From a virus, in IMG/VR virus record IMGVR_UViG_3300043803_000411, positions 1-39,000 of that record: a stretch of 39,000 nucleotides of DNA, one strand, 5' to 3'. The first letter of the stretch is position 1; every line of letters starts with the position of its first letter. A program made the translations under genes and the position numbers. Shown here piece after piece: positions 7,560-15,678 of this stretch. Below the pieces are notes generated by a model that was not told where the DNA came from, searched no databases, and worked only from the letters and a program-made list of their open reading frames with translations.

Positions 7560-7705
7560 TCTGCCCATCGTGCAAACTAGGGGGAGAACTGAACCGAGAG
7601 GGCAACCCGGATACAGCGGCGAAGTACCACCGCAAATGTCAATGGCCTAATGGCGGGTGCTTCTGCCAGCACGCGGTAGGCGATAACGGATATGTCCGAT
7701 CTTAG
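7556..7705 (+). CDS. 49-residue cysteine-rich zinc-ribbon protein
   Basis: The GTG start overlaps the previous TGA (GTGA) and the frame ends 14 bases into the glycosyltransferase gene. It encodes CPSC near residue 3, HRKC near 25 and CFCQH near 35, giving Cys and His ligands for one or two zinc ions. The length, overlaps and ligand spacing argue for a real gene. Function unknown; many actinophages carry a similar small CPSC...CFCQH protein. Confidence 0.65.
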   Translation: MICPSCKLGGELNREGNPDTAAKYHRKCQWPNGGCFCQHAVGDNGYVRS

Positions 7706-8747
7706 TATCGCGTTCATCAGCGGTGACTGGAATAACCAGGTCGATCCGCCAGAGCCGAACGGATGCGCTTACTACCGTCAGGTGTTGCCTTGCCAACTGA
7801 TGCAGGAGCAGGGCTACGACACGCTAGTTGGGCAGCCGAGACCGTACGACACTATGGGTATCGGCTTAGCGAAAGATGACGGTGCGCTATTCGGCTTTGA
7901 CATAAACATCTTCAAACTGATGATGCACGCTTCTGTCCCTCAACTGTTTGACACGATGCAGTCCGAGGGGCAGATTGTCGCTATCGACATCGACGACTTC
8001 CACTTCGATCTGCACACTGAGAACATCGCGCACTCCGCGACGAATCCGCACACCAACCCCACGAATAACCGCATGTGGTACGAGGTTGGTATACGTCAGG
8101 CAGATTTCATCACCGTATCTACTGCTTTTCTCGCAGACTTCTACGGGCGACGCTGCCGCGATGTGCGCCTAGTGCGTAATGCGGTAGAGACTGACCGCTT
8201 TACACCTGTCGAGCAGCCGGAGACGCCGACGTTTGGATGGCTTGGCGGCACACTTTGGCGGTCCGGCGACATCGAACTTCTGCGCGACTGGCTGCCAGGA
8301 TTCGTGAAGCAGCACAAAGTCCCTGTTTCTCATTCTGGGCACATCCCCGGCGACCCCCGGCATTTCGCCGTGCGCGCAGGACTGAAGCGCGTCGAGACCA
8401 CCCCTATGCGAACGATCAGTAACGTTCCAAAGATGATGACTTTTAACGTCGGGCTGGTCCCTCTCGCCCGTAACGGATTCAATGAGGCGAAGAGTTACCT
8501 GAAGGGTTTGGAGTATGCGGCGGCTGGCATCCCGTTCATCGCCACGCCGACAGAGGAATACAGGCTCTTAGAAGCCGCAGGAGTTGGCAGGCTGGCCTCT
8601 TCCCCTGACGAGTGGATTGACCACGCTACGGCGCTCCTAGACCCGTCTACGCGCATCGCAGAGGCCGAGCGCAACCGCGCCATCGTGAGGCAGAGGTTTG
8701 ACATCTCAAGGATGGGGGAGGAATGGGCTACCGCGATTACTTCTTAA
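7692..8747 (+). CDS. Glycosyltransferase (GT-B fold, GT4-like)
   Basis: 351 residues. The N-terminal Rossmann half begins LSIAFISGDWNNQVDPP and includes AIDIDDFHFDLH. The linker holds VRLVRNAVETDRFTP, a nucleotide-sugar pocket pattern, and the C-terminal half has NEAKSYLKGLEYAAAGIPFI, the E-x7-E motif of GT4 enzymes. The reaction is transfer of a sugar from a nucleotide donor, with unknown acceptor. It is translated just ahead of, and overlaps, a methyltransferase, and faces a dTDP-sugar dehydratase gene, suggesting a shared sugar product. Confidence 0.8.
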   Translation: MSDLSIAFISGDWNNQVDPPEPNGCAYYRQVLPCQLMQEQGYDTLVGQPRPYDTMGIGLAKDDGALFGFDINIFKLMMHASVPQLFDTMQSEGQIVAIDIDDFHFDLHTENIAHSATNPHTNPTNNRMWYEVGIRQADFITVSTAFLADFYGRRCRDVRLVRNAVETDRFTPVEQPETPTFGWLGGTLWRSGDIELLRDWLPGFVKQHKVPVSHSGHIPGDPRHFAVRAGLKRVETTPMRTISNVPKMMTFNVGLVPLARNGFNEAKSYLKGLEYAAAGIPFIATPTEEYRLLEAAGVGRLASSPDEWIDHATALLDPSTRIAEAERNRAIVRQRFDISRMGEEWATAITS

Positions 8748-9328
8748 ACCACGCAGGCTGCATTGCGGTGCAGAGTGAAGCGACGATACATGCACTAGAA
8801 CGCAGTATCCCGCTGCGACCACTCGCGATGCTGCTCATCGGTGTCGGAAACGGCGGAACAGTCGAGATCTGGCGCGACACACTTCCCGAAGGATCAAGCG
8901 TTACCGCGATTGACGAGAATCCTGCTGCTGCTGAGATCCCAAACCTTGACGTTATTGTGTGTGATATGCGAGACCGTATCGCCATGAGGCAAACCCTCAA
9001 AGGCCAATGGTTCGATGTCATCATCGACACGACGGGAACCATGCAGCCCTACGCTTGGCCGTTCCTGAAGGCAGGCGGAGTTCTCATTTACGAAAGTTAC
9101 ATTCCTGAAATGATAATGATGCTTGTGCAGGATCTCGCCTCTGGTGGTGACTCTTGGATTCCCGGAGAAGAGATCATGCGAATCGACACCTATCAATCTT
9201 GTGCCGTTATTGAAAAGCGTAACCCTCGCGTCGTCCCATATCTGAACGTACTGACAGGTAACTTTGCTGAAGTCAAACCCGAATCGGAGTTCATCGCGGC
9301 TGGCTTCAAGCGAGTCATTTCCGCGTAA
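8723..9328 (+). CDS. Class I SAM-dependent methyltransferase, possibly sugar-modifying
   Basis: 201 residues. MLLIGVGNGGTVEIWRD (about 33-49) is the glycine-rich SAM loop, VTAIDEN the acidic motif II, and WFDVIIDTTGTMQPY then GGVLIYESY the later strands of a Rossmann-like methyltransferase. It lacks the PCQ and ENV motifs of cytosine-C5 enzymes and the DPPY motif of adenine enzymes, so a small-molecule or sugar acceptor is more likely. It overlaps the glycosyltransferase gene by 25 bases, and the two are probably translated together. Confidence 0.7.
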   Translation: MGYRDYFLNHAGCIAVQSEATIHALERSIPLRPLAMLLIGVGNGGTVEIWRDTLPEGSSVTAIDENPAAAEIPNLDVIVCDMRDRIAMRQTLKGQWFDVIIDTTGTMQPYAWPFLKAGGVLIYESYIPEMIMMLVQDLASGGDSWIPGEEIMRIDTYQSCAVIEKRNPRVVPYLNVLTGNFAEVKPESEFIAAGFKRVISA

Positions 9329-9331
9329 ACT
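9326..9331 (+). promoter_or_regulatory. Possible -10 box for a leaderless transcript
   Basis: TAAACT lies six bases before the GTG at 9338, and no Shine-Dalgarno is visible in front of that GTG. In actinobacteria a TANNNT box 6-7 bases before a start codon often marks a leaderless mRNA. The box overlaps the stop codon of the methyltransferase gene. There is no clear -35. Confidence 0.3.
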
Positions 9332-9337
9332 AGATTC

Positions 9338-9877
9338 GTGGCAAACTACTGGCGGAAGCGCACATATCAGCAGGCGGCGACTGAGCCTGATGGCCTAGCC
9401 AAGCGTGGACTCGTCTACCTGATGAGTCAGTTTTTCACGGTCGGTGCTGGTGCTTCTGTCTACTTTGCGATTGACACTAACGACGCTGAAGTCGAGTTTC
9501 AGTTCTATGACATCGCTAGTGACCAGGGGGAGATTCAAGCGACACTACTTGAGGCTCCCGCTACGGTGACGCAGTACAACTACATCACCCCCAGGAACCT
9601 GAATAGGAAGTTCCCCGACACCTCAGCGGCATCATTGTCCGCTGCAAGCGCGGTCACAGGAGGAACACCTATCGCTTCCGAACTGGTCGGTAACACTGCT
9701 AAGGCCGGCGGAGATATCACGCAACAGAAGATCCACACCCTGCGCGACGATACGGTTTATGTTATGCGGTTCGTGAACGTGTCAAACCAGTCTTCCACGG
9801 TCCATATGAACCTGGGATGGTCTGAGAATGATCCGCAGCATTACCGACTCATTGAACCCGTAGACCCCGCCTCGTAG
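9338..9877 (+). CDS. Probable virion (minor structural) protein
   Basis: 179 residues from GTG. The start MANYWRKRTYQQAA is basic and helical, followed by beta-rich sequence with an ITPRNLNRKFPDTSAASLSA segment and AVTGGTPIASE. Such segments recur in actinophage structural proteins with Greek-key beta domains. The end HMNLGWSENDPQHYRLIEP is again beta. No catalytic motif is present. It is the last plus-strand gene before the convergent junction. Position and composition suggest an appendage. This is inference. Confidence 0.55.
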   Translation: MANYWRKRTYQQAATEPDGLAKRGLVYLMSQFFTVGAGASVYFAIDTNDAEVEFQFYDIASDQGEIQATLLEAPATVTQYNYITPRNLNRKFPDTSAASLSAASAVTGGTPIASELVGNTAKAGGDITQQKIHTLRDDTVYVMRFVNVSNQSSTVHMNLGWSENDPQHYRLIEPVDPAS

Positions 9878-9879
9878 CG

Positions 9880-10893
9880 TTACAGTTTCAGCCACTCGGG
9901 TCGGGCCAATGTCCACTTGATCGTTCTCTCCAAAGACTCTTCCAGCGACAGAGGCGCGGACCATCCGGCGTCAGCGATCTTCGAACCATCCAACGCGTAG
10001 CGCAAATCGTGCCCAGGGCGAGAAGAGTGGAAGTCCACCAGTTCGTAACGCAGAGGCTTGCCGACATAGGAAGCAATCAACTCAGCCATCTGAAGGTTAT
10101 TCATCTCCCGCTCCCCGACAACATGCCACTTCGCCGGAACATCTGACTCCCCGTAGCGTGGAGTTTCCTGCTGGATAGCGAACAGCAAAGCGTCGGCCTG
10201 GTTCCTCGCATGTAGGTAGAAGCGCGAACCGATCTCTCCGCTCGGCGAAGCGTGGATCGACATAACCTCGCCGGACAACACTCGCTTGATAGTCATAGGC
10301 ACAAACTTCTCGGTGTCCTGCATCTCACCAATAATGTTCATAGTGTTAGTGATGACCAGGGGAATGTCGTAGGTACGCCAGTAGGAGAAAGCGACAGACT
10401 CCTGCGCCGCCTTACTAGCCGAGTAAGGGTTAGAAGGGAAATACTGATCCGCCCATTCCCGATGCGCGTGACCCGCAGGAGCAGGCCCATACACCTCATC
10501 CGTAGACACATGCAGGAACTTCTCCACCGGATACTCCCGCGCATAATCCAGCATGTTCGTAATCAGCGCCACGTTATTCCGAATGAACGGTCCAGGCTCC
10601 GTGATAGACCTATCAACGTGCGACTCAGATGCCACATTCAGGAGATAGTCAATAGGGCCGATCTCCGAAGCAAGGACAGGGGACACAGGAGCAGTCAAGT
10701 CGTGAGTAATAACACGCGTCCGCGTGTAGGAGTCATCCACGCCACCCGCCGCCAGCCGAATACGGTCCGTCAGCCCACGGTGGCGGAAACTCACGAGGCA
10801 GACTACCTCGTAGTCTGTCGTGGTGAGTAGGTGTCGCAGGACATGGGAGCCCACGAAGCCACTTGCTCCGGTGAGGAGTACGCGCTTGCTCAT
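9880..10893 (-). CDS. NAD-dependent sugar-nucleotide dehydratase/epimerase (dTDP-glucose 4,6-dehydratase-like)
   Basis: 337 residues. LLTGASGFVGSHVLRHL is the NAD-binding glycine-rich loop. STDEVYG carries the Thr-Asp-Glu set specific to dehydratases of the RmlB type, and YSASKAA holds the Tyr-x3-Lys catalytic pair. ASESHVDRSI and NTMNIIGEMQ complete the family pattern. The ATG at 10893 follows the terminase stop by two bases; an ATG four codons upstream would overlap it. The product would feed a 4-keto-6-deoxy sugar to the nearby glycosyltransferase and methyltransferase. That link is inference, and no later sugar enzymes are visible. Confidence 0.82.
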   Translation of the reverse strand: MSKRVLLTGASGFVGSHVLRHLLTTTDYEVVCLVSFRHRGLTDRIRLAAGGVDDSYTRTRVITHDLTAPVSPVLASEIGPIDYLLNVASESHVDRSITEPGPFIRNNVALITNMLDYAREYPVEKFLHVSTDEVYGPAPAGHAHREWADQYFPSNPYSASKAAQESVAFSYWRTYDIPLVITNTMNIIGEMQDTEKFVPMTIKRVLSGEVMSIHASPSGEIGSRFYLHARNQADALLFAIQQETPRYGESDVPAKWHVVGEREMNNLQMAELIASYVGKPLRYELVDFHSSRPGHDLRYALDGSKIADAGWSAPLSLEESLERTIKWTLARPEWLKL

Positions 10894-10895
10894 TG

Positions 10896-12455
10896 TCAGA
10901 TCCATCCACTCGTCTGAGTAATGCTCAACGGAGGCGCGAGCATCGGTTCCTTACTAGGCGGTTCGAATAACGCCAACAGTAGTGCTTCAGCACGGTCGGG
11001 ACTGCTAACGCCACGCCGCTTCATATCGGCTTTCGCTTCGATCTGTATGCGGCCGCTGCTGTTTGATCGGTATGTGGGTGCCGTGAGTTGGGCGATCTCT
11101 TTCTTTCCGACCGCGAGGGAGAGTTCCTGCTTGCCCTCCTCGTCTGGCTGTAGGAGGGTTCGCATGTTCCACCACATCTCGGCACGCTGATTGGCGAACT
11201 TGTTATTGTCGTATGCGCGTTCGGCTACGTTCACGGCAACGATGTCAGCGTTATGCCTGGACTCTTTGCCCCATTCTGAGAGGAGTCCGGCGACTCCCCA
11301 GCCGACGCCGATACTGTCGATCTTGACCCGCACTCTTTCCTGTATGCCGTGAAGCGCGTGGTATTCCTGCGCCTTGTGGATCTCATCTAGCACGAGGCCG
11401 GCGACAGTCACCGCGTTATCGTTATGGCTTGATGTGTGTGTGATGTAGGCGCACATGCCGTCTGCACGACCGATGACGAATTCGTCTCCGCCGTCTGCGG
11501 CGACATCGACTCCGATGCGTGCTGGGCCAACGTGAACAGGTTCATGTACGACTGCTGATTCGAGCCAGTCGATCGGAAGTGTTACGTTGGTGGTCGTGCG
11601 TGGGAAGCGTGCGTGGACGCGTGCCTGAACAAAGGGGGACTCTGCCCCGAACTCGCGGATAACGTCTTGCACCCAGGCTCTGTCTACGAGGTTCTTTGAC
11701 CACGGACCGACTGGCTCCCCGGTGAAGTTGGGGGTGGAGTATGCGTCGATCGGGATGACGTTGTAGAGGTCTGAGTTGCAGGCTCGCTCGAACCACGATC
11801 CGACGTTATCTGTCGGCGGGTTACCGAGCAGTAGCAGGCGTGTGTGCCCACCAGTCATCAGGGCTTCTAATGCGTTACCGATGATGGGGCTGATGCCTCC
11901 CGCCTCATCCACCACGATCAAGAGGTTGTCTGAGTGAATACCCTGTACCGCTGTCTCGTTATGGTCTGCGGGGGAGAAGCCGTCTGCAACAACGAGGTCG
12001 TTGATCTTCCACTCTGTTGTTAGTACCTCGCCGGGAAGATTGTGGGCTGTGTGAAGCCTGCGGATGTGGGGCCAGAGGATTCCCCTCACTTGGCGGAACG
12101 TGGTCGCTGTCGTCACTACACGGACCTTCTCGGCTGGGTGTACGGCGCACCACCAGGCGATAGCGCGTGCGGCGATGTGCGACTTGCCGGGAGCGTGGCA
12201 GGCAGGGACGGCTGTGCGCTTGTTATCGCGCACGGAATTGAGGATCTCTACCTGCTTGCTCCATACGCCTTCGCCGAGGCCATCGGTGACAAACGCAACA
12301 GGATCATTACGGTAGCGTGCCCATTTCGGGTCTACCCCTTCACGCAGTTCGTTGACTAACGCGAGAAGTCCCGCTTCGGACATACGTTCGAGCGCGAGTA
12401 CCCGCTTCTCCGTTGGCGCGTCACGGAGGATCTGCTCAGGAGTCATCCTCGTCAT
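10896..12455 (-). CDS. terL: Terminase large subunit
   Basis: 519 residues. ACHAPGKSH (85-93) is the Walker A variant, LLIVVDEAGG (178-187) the Walker B with catalytic Glu, and LLLLGNPP the coupling motif. RIGVDVAADGGDE starts the RNase H-like nuclease domain, which closes with SPDRAEALLLA carrying a late acidic residue. It packages DNA at the portal. The order small then large subunit is normal, but both lie on the minus strand inside the DNA-metabolism block instead of next to the portal gene. The start overlaps the small subunit by 20 bases. Confidence 0.93.
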   Translation of the reverse strand: MTRMTPEQILRDAPTEKRVLALERMSEAGLLALVNELREGVDPKWARYRNDPVAFVTDGLGEGVWSKQVEILNSVRDNKRTAVPACHAPGKSHIAARAIAWWCAVHPAEKVRVVTTATTFRQVRGILWPHIRRLHTAHNLPGEVLTTEWKINDLVVADGFSPADHNETAVQGIHSDNLLIVVDEAGGISPIIGNALEALMTGGHTRLLLLGNPPTDNVGSWFERACNSDLYNVIPIDAYSTPNFTGEPVGPWSKNLVDRAWVQDVIREFGAESPFVQARVHARFPRTTTNVTLPIDWLESAVVHEPVHVGPARIGVDVAADGGDEFVIGRADGMCAYITHTSSHNDNAVTVAGLVLDEIHKAQEYHALHGIQERVRVKIDSIGVGWGVAGLLSEWGKESRHNADIVAVNVAERAYDNNKFANQRAEMWWNMRTLLQPDEEGKQELSLAVGKKEIAQLTAPTYRSNSSGRIQIEAKADMKRRGVSSPDRAEALLLALFEPPSKEPMLAPPLSITQTSGWI

Positions 12456-12909
12456 CCGTGTCGTTGAATCCGAGCAGGCTGCTGATCTCCTCGATCAGTT
12501 CGTCTCGCGTTACCTCGACTTGGATGGGTCCTCTGTCTGGACCGGACAGTTCTGTACGGATCTGCCTGCCGAAGTGCTGCGGCGCGGTCCTTTCGAGGAA
12601 CCATCCTGCGGCCTGCCAGTTGGTCTGCGCGGCCTGCTGGATGATGCCAACGTTACGGACGATCGCCGCTGCCCGAGCGGTATCGACATCTTCGCTGAAC
12701 CGTGCGTAACGCTCCTCGTTGTCGTCTAGTTCCTCACCGGCATCGCGCCTCTCCCGTGCGGCGTCACCCTTCTTCAGCCAGTTGTAGAGCGTGGCCCGTG
12801 AGATTCCCGCATAGGTAGCAGCATGTTCGACGTAGTTACCGAGACGCAGCGCACCGATGATGCGCTCGTGCGTGTCGTCCGTGAGCAGAAGCGCAGTTCG
12901 CTTCGGCAT
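12436..12909 (-). CDS. terS: Terminase small subunit
   Basis: 157 residues. A helix-turn-helix at about 25-50 (VEHAATYAGISRATLYNWLK) is followed by an oligomerising helical section (ARFSEDVDTARAAAIVRNVG), a QAAGWFLERTAPQHFG segment typical of phage small terminases, and an acidic C terminus. It recognises the packaging site and recruits the large subunit. The ATG is preceded by AGGAGAG. It overlaps the large subunit gene in the normal order. Confidence 0.85.
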   Translation of the reverse strand: MPKRTALLLTDDTHERIIGALRLGNYVEHAATYAGISRATLYNWLKKGDAARERRDAGEELDDNEERYARFSEDVDTARAAAIVRNVGIIQQAAQTNWQAAGWFLERTAPQHFGRQIRTELSGPDRGPIQVEVTRDELIEEISSLLGFNDTDDEDDS

Positions 12910-12954
12910 AACTCTCCTTCGTGAATGATGTTTAGGTGAGCATAACGCGGATCT

Positions 12955-13182
12955 TTAGAGATCGCCGCGTGCCACGCTAATCACATAAGTCGCCGAGAGC
13001 CACCTATCGGGTCGCTCTTTCTGACCATCTTCGTAGGTGAGCCAGTCGGTTCGGACGTAACGTGACTCGTCGCGCATCGCCATATCGTGCACAGCGTTAG
13101 CCGCATCCTCTCGTCCCCTCCGGTACCCGTCTATTGCACCGCGTTGGTATGCCTCGTCTACGAGGTCGTTGATCTCTGTCAT
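12955..13182 (-). CDS. 75-residue hypothetical protein
   Basis: I chose the ATG at 13182 because AGGGAG lies a few bases upstream and because it overlaps the stop of the small cysteine-rich gene (ATGA). The product is helical at first (MTEINDLVDEAYQRGAIDGY), with basic and acidic residues, and ends in a beta segment (WLSATYVISVARGDL). I do not recognise a family. It is followed by a 45-base gap before the small terminase gene. Confidence 0.6.
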   Translation of the reverse strand: MTEINDLVDEAYQRGAIDGYRRGREDAANAVHDMAMRDESRYVRTDWLTYEDGQKERPDRWLSATYVISVARGDL

Positions 13183-13340
13183 GGTCTCCCTCTCGCCATG
13201 AAGTTTTTCAAGCATGTGCGGTTGCAGAAGTCCATGATCTCCCCTGCCCCGGTCATGATTCTCATGCTGCCTTCTGTGCGTGTTACGGGGTTGCGGCAGT
13301 TAGGCGCGTCGCACGTTAGCGAGGCCTCTTGTCCTGCCAC
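13179..13340 (-). CDS. 53-residue cysteine-containing small protein
   Basis: The frame runs from a GTG at 13340, which overlaps the gene upstream by 25 bases, to a TGA that overlaps the next ATG (ATGA). It encodes LTCDAPNCRNP near residue 9 and FCNRTCLKNF near residue 40, giving a C-x4-C ... C-x3-C set that could bind one zinc. The double overlap and the ligand pattern support it. The start is less sure; GGGGA stands 11 bases before the GTG. Confidence 0.55.
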   Translation of the reverse strand: MAGQEASLTCDAPNCRNPVTRTEGSMRIMTGAGEIMDFCNRTCLKNFMARGRP

Positions 13341-13540
13341 TTCACAATGATTCCCCATAGGTAATCCGCAATCTCGTGGGAACCAACTCGTTCCGTTACA
13401 GGAGAGTGTATGGCGTATTGCGTTAGTTCCGCCAGTAACTCGTCGTATGTTTCCTTCCGGCTCGCCGCGTATGCAGACATCCGAACGATGTCGTACTGCG
13501 ACGGGTTACCGCTAGCGGATGCACTTGAAGGGGAAGGCAT
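13316..13540 (-). CDS. About 74-residue helical hypothetical protein
   Basis: The convincing part is SQYDIVRMSAYAASRKETYD, then LLAELTQYAIHSPVTERVG and a C-terminal EIADYLWGIIVKWQDKRPR, predicted as two or three amphipathic helices. The ATG at 13540 overlaps the lytic-enzyme gene by 29 bases, and an alternative ATG at 13480 avoids the overlap. Neither has a clear Shine-Dalgarno. The longer 105-codon version reads deep into the upstream gene and was not used. Function unknown. Confidence 0.5.
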   Translation of the reverse strand: MPSPSSASASGNPSQYDIVRMSAYAASRKETYDELLAELTQYAIHSPVTERVGSHEIADYLWGIIVKWQDKRPR

Positions 13541-13997
13541 TGTAATAACGGATGTATGGGTTCCAGATCCAGTTCTGGTGCTGCCAGGAAGACCACGATC
13601 CATAATGCGAAGTATCCAGTCCACGACCATCACTCGTCAGCCCCCAAGGACGCCAGTAGGTTCCCTTATTGCTCATGTATTTGTAGACGATCTGTGACTG
13701 GCGGTATGGGTTGAGCATCGCAGCCCGTGACCACCACCTGTTACCCGAGTGCGCTGACGTCTGGATCTGCCAAATACCTAACGCTCCGCTGTACCACGGG
13801 CTGCTTTCGGAAAGGTTCTGGCCCTTGCTCTCGCGCATGACGATGCCGTATGCGACCCGCAGATTGTTTCCCGTGAAACCAGCCTTCTGTAGCACCTTCA
13901 CGGTGCGGCAGTCACCGGCCTGCGCTGCGGGGGCAAGCACGAACCAGCCGAACATGAAGCCAACTATTAGGGTCAGGATGAATATGTTGCGTTTCAC
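13512..13997 (-). CDS. Secreted lytic transglycosylase/lysozyme-like enzyme (candidate endolysin)
   Basis: 161 residues from a GTG at 13997 with AGAGGAG six bases upstream. Residues 1-27 form a Sec signal peptide: two basic residues, then a hydrophobic core ending LAPAAQA. The mature part has YGIVMRESKGQN with the catalytic Glu and GALGIWQIQTSAH, the pattern of the SLT/goose-lysozyme-like fold. Tryptophans and Tyr are abundant near the C terminus (WSSWQHQNWIWNPY). It cleaves peptidoglycan glycan chains. A signal peptide suggests export by the host. Whether it is the main endolysin or an auxiliary enzyme is unknown, and no holin was recognised nearby. Confidence 0.72.
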   Translation of the reverse strand: MKRNIFILTLIVGFMFGWFVLAPAAQAGDCRTVKVLQKAGFTGNNLRVAYGIVMRESKGQNLSESSPWYSGALGIWQIQTSAHSGNRWWSRAAMLNPYRQSQIVYKYMSNKGTYWRPWGLTSDGRGLDTSHYGSWSSWQHQNWIWNPYIRYYNAFPFKCIR

Positions 13998-14806
13998 TAG
14001 GTACTCCTCTTGGGTCGTCTGTGGCGGAGCGTGATGTGCGATCCCTCGGGCCATCCTTTCTTGCTCTTGTAGGCGATGAACTCTGGATATGTCTCGACTA
14101 GGTACTTCGCTTCCGCAATCTTTCGCGGCATACGCTCTTCTTTGGTGCCACAGCCACCGGGTGTGTAACGCTTGCAGTCGGGGAGGACCCATTGGTTCAC
14201 GACGACGACCCCGAACTCGCGCAGATTGAGAGCGCACCAGCAGTAGTCGTCCATCGTTTGAACGTTTGTGTCGAAGCGAAGGTGGGACTTGCGTAACGCC
14301 CATGCCCGACCATCCGCGAGGATGTTCATTCCCCACTTGTTGCGGCGGTATGGTGCGTTATCGACGCCAGCAAAACCGAGCAGATGAGAGCCGATGCGTG
14401 AGCAGTATCGGGCACCTTGTTCGCAGCGCAGGAGAAACTGCTTCATGCTGATCGGATTCTTGAACCTCTTGGCGTATTCGTTCTGATTGGCGAGCGTGAT
14501 GTCTAGGACTTCCTCGTAGGTCTCGTCGTATCCTGCTAGTTCGGATACTGACTTCAGATCGTCTACTAGAAAGACTGCCCATTCGCCATCGTCCATGAGG
14601 TCGAGTGCGGCGTTGCGGTTGTAGGCGAGTCCGGCAGGCTGACCTGTTACGACGAGGCGGTTCTCGCGCACGGTGCCGCCTTTGATATGGCCTTGCTTCT
14701 GCTCTTCCGTATGAACGAGGACGGTGTGTTCGATGCCCTCTGCTTCCAGCATGAGGCTTGTCGTCATACTGTCGTAACGGTTCGAGGCGAATACGAAGAC
14801 CTTCAC
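13997..14806 (-). CDS. TET-associated glycosyltransferase (GT-A like, DNA base hypermodification)
   Basis: 269 residues. The start MKVFVFASNRYDSMTTSLML is a first Rossmann strand and helix. GEWAVFLVDDLKSVSE (75-90) carries the Asp-Asp metal/nucleotide-sugar motif, and the later segment QTMDDYCWCALNLREFGV (183-200) with WVLPDCKRYTPGGCGTKEER matches the TET-associated glycosyltransferases known from phages that glycosylate 5-hydroxymethylcytosine. It begins with a GTG that overlaps the stop of the TET/JBP gene, which is the diagnostic neighbour. The donor sugar is not predictable from sequence. Confidence 0.78.
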   Translation of the reverse strand: MKVFVFASNRYDSMTTSLMLEAEGIEHTVLVHTEEQKQGHIKGGTVRENRLVVTGQPAGLAYNRNAALDLMDDGEWAVFLVDDLKSVSELAGYDETYEEVLDITLANQNEYAKRFKNPISMKQFLLRCEQGARYCSRIGSHLLGFAGVDNAPYRRNKWGMNILADGRAWALRKSHLRFDTNVQTMDDYCWCALNLREFGVVVVNQWVLPDCKRYTPGGCGTKEERMPRKIAEAKYLVETYPEFIAYKSKKGWPEGSHITLRHRRPKRST

Positions 14807-15678
14807 TTGGCTTTCACGTTCCTACCGGGGATGAAGTCGCTCTCACCGCGAATAGCGGAGGCGATTCCCTCTTCGCGCTCGGTGCGCTTCTCCTGCCCTC
14901 TCGCGGTTTCCATCGCGTAGGTGAAGCAGTCCTTCATGCCGCGAAGCGCATAGTAGACGACGCTGTAACGGTAGCCGTCTCGCTTGGTCTGCGTCATCGG
15001 CGTAACGCCATGAACCAGGCCGTGCCCGTAGAAGTAGAGGGAGTACCCGTCGCGAGCGGAGCATACGATGTCGTACTCGGGGATGTGCAGATATCCGCCA
15101 GTAACGCTGCGGCGCACGACTGGCATCGCTGACCATGTATCGAAGTTGAAGCCGTCGCGATGGTAGGGCAGGGTGCTTGTCTTGTTGATGACGCCGCTGG
15201 TCCAGAGCGCTCCTTCTGCCATACGCCAATCGTCGGCGACCTCTTGGATCACGCGGGAGTCCCGTTCATGCACCTCGGGGAACACCTCTCGCATTTGATC
15301 TGCCAGCGTGTAGGCCATATTGACGATGACCGCGTGCGCCTCGGGATCTTCCTGCGACAGAGTCGTGGGTCGGCAAGACTCTCGTGACACCATCGGCTTG
15401 CGAGGAGACATACCGAATACGCGGGAAACGTTGATGACACCCTTCACCCCCCGCAGGGTATGACCGTACTTGACCCGCAGGACGGCACGCCGAAGTTCAG
15501 CCACCTTTCCCCTGGGCAGCGGAAGGTACGCGAAGAGCGGTTCCCCCGTATCGGCGTCTCGAACGACGCACGCTTCCGTTACATTGGCTTCGATATCGGG
15601 GACCATTTCGCCGACGTACTTATCCGCGTCCTCTTTCGACATGACGCGCCGCATCGTCAGGTTTCTGTAATCTCCCAA
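14803..15678 (-). CDS. TET/JBP-family 2-oxoglutarate/Fe(II) dioxygenase
   Basis: 291 residues. PYHRDGFNFDTW gives the iron ligands His173 and Asp175, GLVHGVTPM gives His223, and GYRYSVVYY gives the 2-oxoglutarate-binding Arg237. This is the double-stranded beta-helix core of TET/JBP enzymes, which oxidise 5-methyl-pyrimidines in DNA. About 150 helical residues precede it. The TTG at 15678 is favoured because AGGAGG lies seven bases upstream, inside the ParB gene; an ATG at 15654 is the alternative. Expected product: 5-hydroxymethylcytosine in phage DNA, then glycosylated by the next gene. No C5 methyltransferase is present in the window. Confidence 0.85.
   Translation of the reverse strand: MGDYRNLTMRRVMSKEDADKYVGEMVPDIEANVTEACVVRDADTGEPLFAYLPLPRGKVAELRRAVLRVKYGHTLRGVKGVINVSRVFGMSPRKPMVSRESCRPTTLSQEDPEAHAVIVNMAYTLADQMREVFPEVHERDSRVIQEVADDWRMAEGALWTSGVINKTSTLPYHRDGFNFDTWSAMPVVRRSVTGGYLHIPEYDIVCSARDGYSLYFYGHGLVHGVTPMTQTKRDGYRYSVVYYALRGMKDCFTYAMETARGQEKRTEREEGIASAIRGESDFIPGRNVKAK

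Noticed and set aside
8723-9328. This methyltransferase as the cytosine-C5 enzyme of the TET pathway.
   Set aside because: It has no PCQ or ENV motif and is only 201 residues long. It overlaps a glycosyltransferase gene, so a sugar or small-molecule acceptor is more likely.
13512-14336. A 274-codon version of the lytic enzyme.
   Set aside because: The extra N-terminal part is an out-of-frame reading of the glycosyltransferase gene and would bury the signal peptide. The GTG at 13997 has a good Shine-Dalgarno.
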